Shown here piece after piece: positions 61,058-64,000 of a stretch of 64,000 nucleotides of DNA. Source of the DNA: Bacteroidota bacterium (GTDB lineage Bacteria; Bacteroidota; Bacteroidia; Cytophagales; Spirosomataceae); the NCBI GenBank assembly GCA_020161355.1, contig JAIUOF010000006.1, positions 62,001 through 126,000 of the forward strand, in the 5' to 3' direction. The notes beneath the pieces were generated by a model, which saw only the letters and a list, made by a program, of their open reading frames with translations, was not told the DNA's origin and made no database searches. Each line of letters starts with the position of its first letter. Position 1 is the first letter of the stretch. The position numbers were made by a program, and so were the translations under genes.

Positions 61058-61654
61058 TCAGTAAGCCTTTAAAATCTTAAGTTGACGGTTGGAATTGAGG
61101 TGCATAGAATTAAAAAACTTGCTCCGATTCTGCAATAGTATCAGAGCTGATTGGATCCCCCCCAATATTGCCCAACCCTGGGCATTGGCAAACGGATTCC
61201 GGTCAAAATAAATATAATCATAGGCAAGAGGCGTAAGTATAGCCAAACTACCCCAGCTCAATCCAACTTTCAGTCCTTTATACTTATCTCTTCGGAAGAT
61301 TTGGTCAATTTCTGAGGGATTAAAAGTGTATTTATATAACTTTTTTTCCAGATCTGAATATTGATAAACTGAAAAAGTTGAATCTGAAATTTCAAGTATT
61401 TCTTCCTGAAAAATTTGCCCTTCCTTAGTTTTAAATCTTAACTTATCTCCCTCATAAAATCTTTTTCTTTTTCCGGTTCGAAAGTTATCCAGTACCAGGA
61501 AATTCCCCTTATCAACCAGGGTTTTGTAGGCATTGGGATTATTTTTTTCGAGAAGCTCTTCAATTTGTAAAGCTCTCTTTTTATGAGGTTCCTGAGCAGA
61601 TACGTTCAGCTCTAAAATACAAATAAGCAGTATGGTAATTATTTTTCTCATCAT
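61058..61654 (-). CDS. secreted or envelope protein of unknown function
   Basis: 198 residues from the ATG at 61654; the TTG six codons upstream gives an unusual N-terminus. It has a signal peptide (IITILLICILELNVSAQ), a SH3-like beta region (GNFLVLDNFRTGKRKRFYEGDKLRFK, IFQEEILEISDSTFSVY) and two hydrophobic segments (VGLSWGSLAILTPLAYDYIYF, WAILGGIQSALILLQ) in the C-terminal half. The beta region resembles small Bacteroidota envelope proteins of unknown function. It heads the run with DUF5009 and aroA. Confidence 0.65.
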   Translation of the reverse strand: MMRKIITILLICILELNVSAQEPHKKRALQIEELLEKNNPNAYKTLVDKGNFLVLDNFRTGKRKRFYEGDKLRFKTKEGQIFQEEILEISDSTFSVYQYSDLEKKLYKYTFNPSEIDQIFRRDKYKGLKVGLSWGSLAILTPLAYDYIYFDRNPFANAQGWAILGGIQSALILLQNRSKFFNSMHLNSNRQLKILKAY

Positions 61655-61768
61655 TAAAATTATTTTTATCAATAATTTTCAAAAAACTATTGAAAGATTA
61701 AGACACCTAAATAATGCAATAATCTAAGATATAAAATCTTAATTCTCAATCAAGCCCTTTCAACACCT

Positions 61769-61856
61769 AAACTTACCAACTTTCCAACTTTCTAACTATC
61801 TAACTTACCAACTTTCTGACTTACCAACTTTCTAACTTACCAACTTTCTAACTTAG
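61769..61856. repeat. tandem AACTTACCAACTTTCT repeat
   Basis: About five imperfect copies of an 18-base unit (AACTTTCTAACTTACC) fill most of the gap before the DUF502 stop codon. It is probably spacer sequence; no hairpin or coding potential was seen. Confidence 0.75.
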
Positions 61857-61861
61857 AAAAA

Positions 61862-62458
61862 CTAACTATCCCCAATCGAAACGCCTCCCGAAACAATTAT
61901 TTTCATCACCTCGGCACTTGAAATTGTAAGAATTTCAACCTGCTCCCGGGGAACTATAAACATTTCACCAGAAAAAGCATAACTATGTGGACAATAAACA
62001 CTTACCATATCAGGAAGATTAAGAATGTCCAGATTTTCCTGAGTCAGAAAACCGAGTTTTTTGATATTTGACTGTACATTAACCGTAATCAAAACTCCGG
62101 TTTTGAACTTCTTTTTGTCGCCGACAAAAGCCGAAACTAAATCTTTGAACGCCGAATAGAATATTTTTACCAATGGCAGGTTTTTAATACCGTTCTCTAT
62201 CCAGTTTTGAATTGTTTGAGGTAAAAGTCTGGTAAAAACAAACCCGATCAATGCGGTTCCTGCTACAACGATTAAAAAACCCAAACCCGGAATAAAAAAT
62301 TGCTCATCAGGTCGATCTATCGTAAAACGAATTCTGACCAGGCTATCCACAAAGTCAAAAGCACTGTATAAAATCAGAATCGTAAAACCGACCGGTGCTA
62401 CAAAAAGCAAGCCCCGGACAAAATAGGAAACCAATCTGTTGAGAAACTTTCCAAACAT
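61862..62458 (-). CDS. DUF502 family membrane protein
   Basis: 198 residues with two hydrophobic helices in the N-terminal half (RGLLFVAPVGFTILILYSAF and GLGFLIVVAGTALIGFVF) and a soluble C-terminal half. The conserved DUF502 segments are present: TPVT-like APVGFTILI, NLPLVKIFYSAFKDLVSAF, and a VYCPHSYAFSGEMFIVPREQVEIL segment, with the final Glu-rich helix. Its function is unknown in all bacteria known to me. The gene starts 2 bases after the MuiA-like stop, so they form an operon. Confidence 0.9.
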   Translation of the reverse strand: MFGKFLNRLVSYFVRGLLFVAPVGFTILILYSAFDFVDSLVRIRFTIDRPDEQFFIPGLGFLIVVAGTALIGFVFTRLLPQTIQNWIENGIKNLPLVKIFYSAFKDLVSAFVGDKKKFKTGVLITVNVQSNIKKLGFLTQENLDILNLPDMVSVYCPHSYAFSGEMFIVPREQVEILTISSAEVMKIIVSGGVSIGDS

Positions 62459-62460
62459 CT

Positions 62461-64000
62461 CTATAAATTATTAACTTTCTTATTTTTAGGATATTTTACA
62501 GTATATTTTAGCAAAATCTCTTTGGATTGTGTAGCAGGCAAATCAAATTCCCAGGTAACTTTTCCACTTTCTGGAGTAATATTTCCTCCTTGCATCTCAT
62601 CCAAACTCACTTCAATATCAGAATCCTGACTCACCGGCACCTGGTCTTCAAGGATAACCTTTATGGCCTCACTTTTGGCATTTTTAACAGTTATTTTATA
62701 CCCAAAAGATTCACGTATATTGGAACCAACAGCTTTTCTGGCTTTATAATTCTCAATCTCTTCTCTTTTTGCTGTAATTCTGAGATCTTTACCCAGACTA
62801 ATTTTCATAGATTCCTCCGTGGTATTTTCTGAAATATAGGTTTTTCCAACAAACTTATTTTCAAAATATACATTGGCCTCGCCATTCATCAGATTTAACT
62901 TTTCCCAATCTTTAACCTCAGCCACCAAAAATGCATTGGGATCCAATTTTGGACTAATCATACTTTTATATTGTGTATCAGCCGAAAGACTTTGAATTTC
63001 AACCGTTTCTGCTTGTCCCCCGGTAGGTATGGTATAGAGTGTACTTATCTCAAAATTAACCGACAGGCTACTTTGTACCACCTCAACGGTGTTGGCAATT
63101 GATTTCATTTCAGCCATATCTGCGGCCTCGGCAGCTGGTGCGGCAGCCATTGCTACCATCATCTCTGGTTGACCACCCACTCTGGCCTCTTTACGCATTA
63201 CAGGTGCCGGCACCCAAAAACTCAAATACAATGGATATAATTCAGGCTTATAACCCGAAACCGATGGATTAGAGGTAGAAAGGGTGAGTTTTACAGACTT
63301 CCAGTCGAGGCCTGTATTTTGATATACATTGGCTTTGTAGGCTATCGACACAGGACTTTTTACGTCTTTTACCCGAAGATCATAGCTTGGAGACCATCCG
63401 GCTGAGCTGGCCACATAGCTCAGCTGAATATTGGCAGTGGTAGAGCTGTTGGCCACCACACTTAGTTCAATTTCTCCTAATGGTAAAAAAGCATTATTAA
63501 TCTCAGCCAATTGTCTTTCCAAACGACTTTTACGCTCAGTCAATGGCTCTTTTTGTCTCAATAATTGAAGTTTTCTAGTGCCCAATTCTGTTAATTTCTG
63601 ACGAAACAAGTCCGTCATTTCTTTCAAATCCTCAGGTAAAAGACCATCTTTTTCACTTTTTATGTCCACATTGGCCATTATCATTTTTTCCTCATTAGCG
63701 GCCACTGCAAGCAGCATATCAATGTTTTCAATATCATATCGAGTTTTTTTGATAGAATCCTGAACAGAATACTGTTTGGTATTGAGATAGTTACGATTGT
63801 ATTTCACGCCCAATAAGGTAAAATCTCCGGTTCCTCCAACCTGAATACTATTGGGATCAATGGTATTGGCGATATTTTCAATAATAATCTTAGTAGCCCC
63901 TTGCGGTAAATTTACTCTGAGACTGTTGTCGAGCTGTGCCTGACTCAAAAAAACAGTGACGTGCTCAATTTTGGCATTAACTCTTTTTTCTGATTGTGCC
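62461..64000 (-). CDS. mucoidy inhibitor MuiA family protein (DUF4139), 5' end beyond the window
   Basis: About 513 codons are visible; the frame stays open to base 64000, so the start lies outside. The first visible part (IEHVTVFLSQAQLDNSLRV) is the DUF4140-type N-terminal domain of MuiA-like proteins. A coiled-coil (LKEMTDLFRQKLTELGTRKL...) follows, then the DUF4139 beta domain (VANSSTTANIQLSYVASSAGWSPSYDLRV) and its C-terminal part (VTWEFDLPATQSKEILLKYTVKYP). The protein is usually exported; family members suppress mucoidy in gamma-proteobacteria when overproduced, but the mechanism is unknown. It is cotranscribed with DUF502. A hydrophilic Ala-rich linker (MMVAMAAAPAAEAADMAE) separates two parts of the DUF4139 region. 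Confidence 0.88.
   Translation of the reverse strand, partial: AQSEKRVNAKIEHVTVFLSQAQLDNSLRVNLPQGATKIIIENIANTIDPNSIQVGGTGDFTLLGVKYNRNYLNTKQYSVQDSIKKTRYDIENIDMLLAVAANEEKMIMANVDIKSEKDGLLPEDLKEMTDLFRQKLTELGTRKLQLLRQKEPLTERKSRLERQLAEINNAFLPLGEIELSVVANSSTTANIQLSYVASSAGWSPSYDLRVKDVKSPVSIAYKANVYQNTGLDWKSVKLTLSTSNPSVSGYKPELYPLYLSFWVPAPVMRKEARVGGQPEMMVAMAAAPAAEAADMAEMKSIANTVEVVQSSLSVNFEISTLYTIPTGGQAETVEIQSLSADTQYKSMISPKLDPNAFLVAEVKDWEKLNLMNGEANVYFENKFVGKTYISENTTEESMKISLGKDLRITAKREEIENYKARKAVGSNIRESFGYKITVKNAKSEAIKVILEDQVPVSQDSDIEVSLDEMQGGNITPESGKVTWEFDLPATQSKEILLKYTVKYPKNKKVNNL

Noticed and set aside
61769..61856. Repeat as a regulatory or coding element
   Set aside because: Imperfect AT-rich 18-base tandem copies with no hairpin, start codon or conserved site; probably neutral spacer.

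Overview
The window looks like chromosomal DNA of a low-GC member of the Bacteroidota, most likely order Cytophagales (Spirosomataceae/Leadbetterella-like). This is inferred from a SusC/SusD pair, the coaX / outer-membrane protein / lptC gene order, an OmpA-family protein with PorE-like architecture, C-terminal '3-coathanger stack' type domains, DUF5009 and MuiA/DUF502 genes, and promoters of the TTTG-N20-TAnnTTTG type. No rRNA, tRNA, CRISPR array, transposase or phage gene was seen.

Layout. 1-10.1 kb: a carbohydrate block with a GMC dehydrogenase and its small subunit, a GH2 beta-mannosidase, a secreted TIM-barrel isomerase/epimerase, a phytase-like esterase and a GH3 enzyme with a PA14 insert. 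10.5-15.1 kb: two paralogous membrane proteins starting at TTG, then a secreted M48 peptidase paired with an unknown secreted protein. 15.3-22.1 kb: a GH9 cellulase, a glycine-rich surface protein, a TonB-like protein and a PQQ-type sugar dehydrogenase. 22.2-26.6 kb: two toxin-antitoxin modules beside clpB; the second lies between two copies of the clpB 3' end and terminator. 26.6-27.1 kb and 43.3-44.0 kb carry inverted copies of one composite repeat. Between them are an OstA/LptA-like protein, tilS, the PorE-like protein, a four-unit hairpin array (33.19-33.66 kb), recN, a small lipoprotein, SCO and cytochrome c genes, lptC/barrel/coaX, an MFS transporter and two Gfo/Idh/MocA oxidoreductases. 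A second isomerase lies at 44.1 kb.

45-58 kb holds the most system-like locus: a LacI-family regulator diverging from SusC, SusD, a 1105-residue VCBS/ASPIC-UnbV lipoprotein, a vanadium-haloperoxidase-type lipoprotein and a second FG-GAP/ASPIC-UnbV protein with a C-terminal membrane anchor. The last three genes overlap, and a perfect palindrome before lacI is a good operator candidate. 58-64 kb is a minus-strand housekeeping run: MuiA-like (cut by the window end), DUF502, an unknown protein, DUF5009, aroA and a small secreted protein.

How the genes may work together. Glycosidases (GH2, GH3, GH9) release sugars. GMC/small-subunit and PQQ dehydrogenases oxidise sugars in the periplasm. Gfo/Idh oxidoreductases and TIM-barrel isomerases fit the oxidised (3-keto) sugar chemistry known from related bacteria. 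Substrates are inferred from families only.
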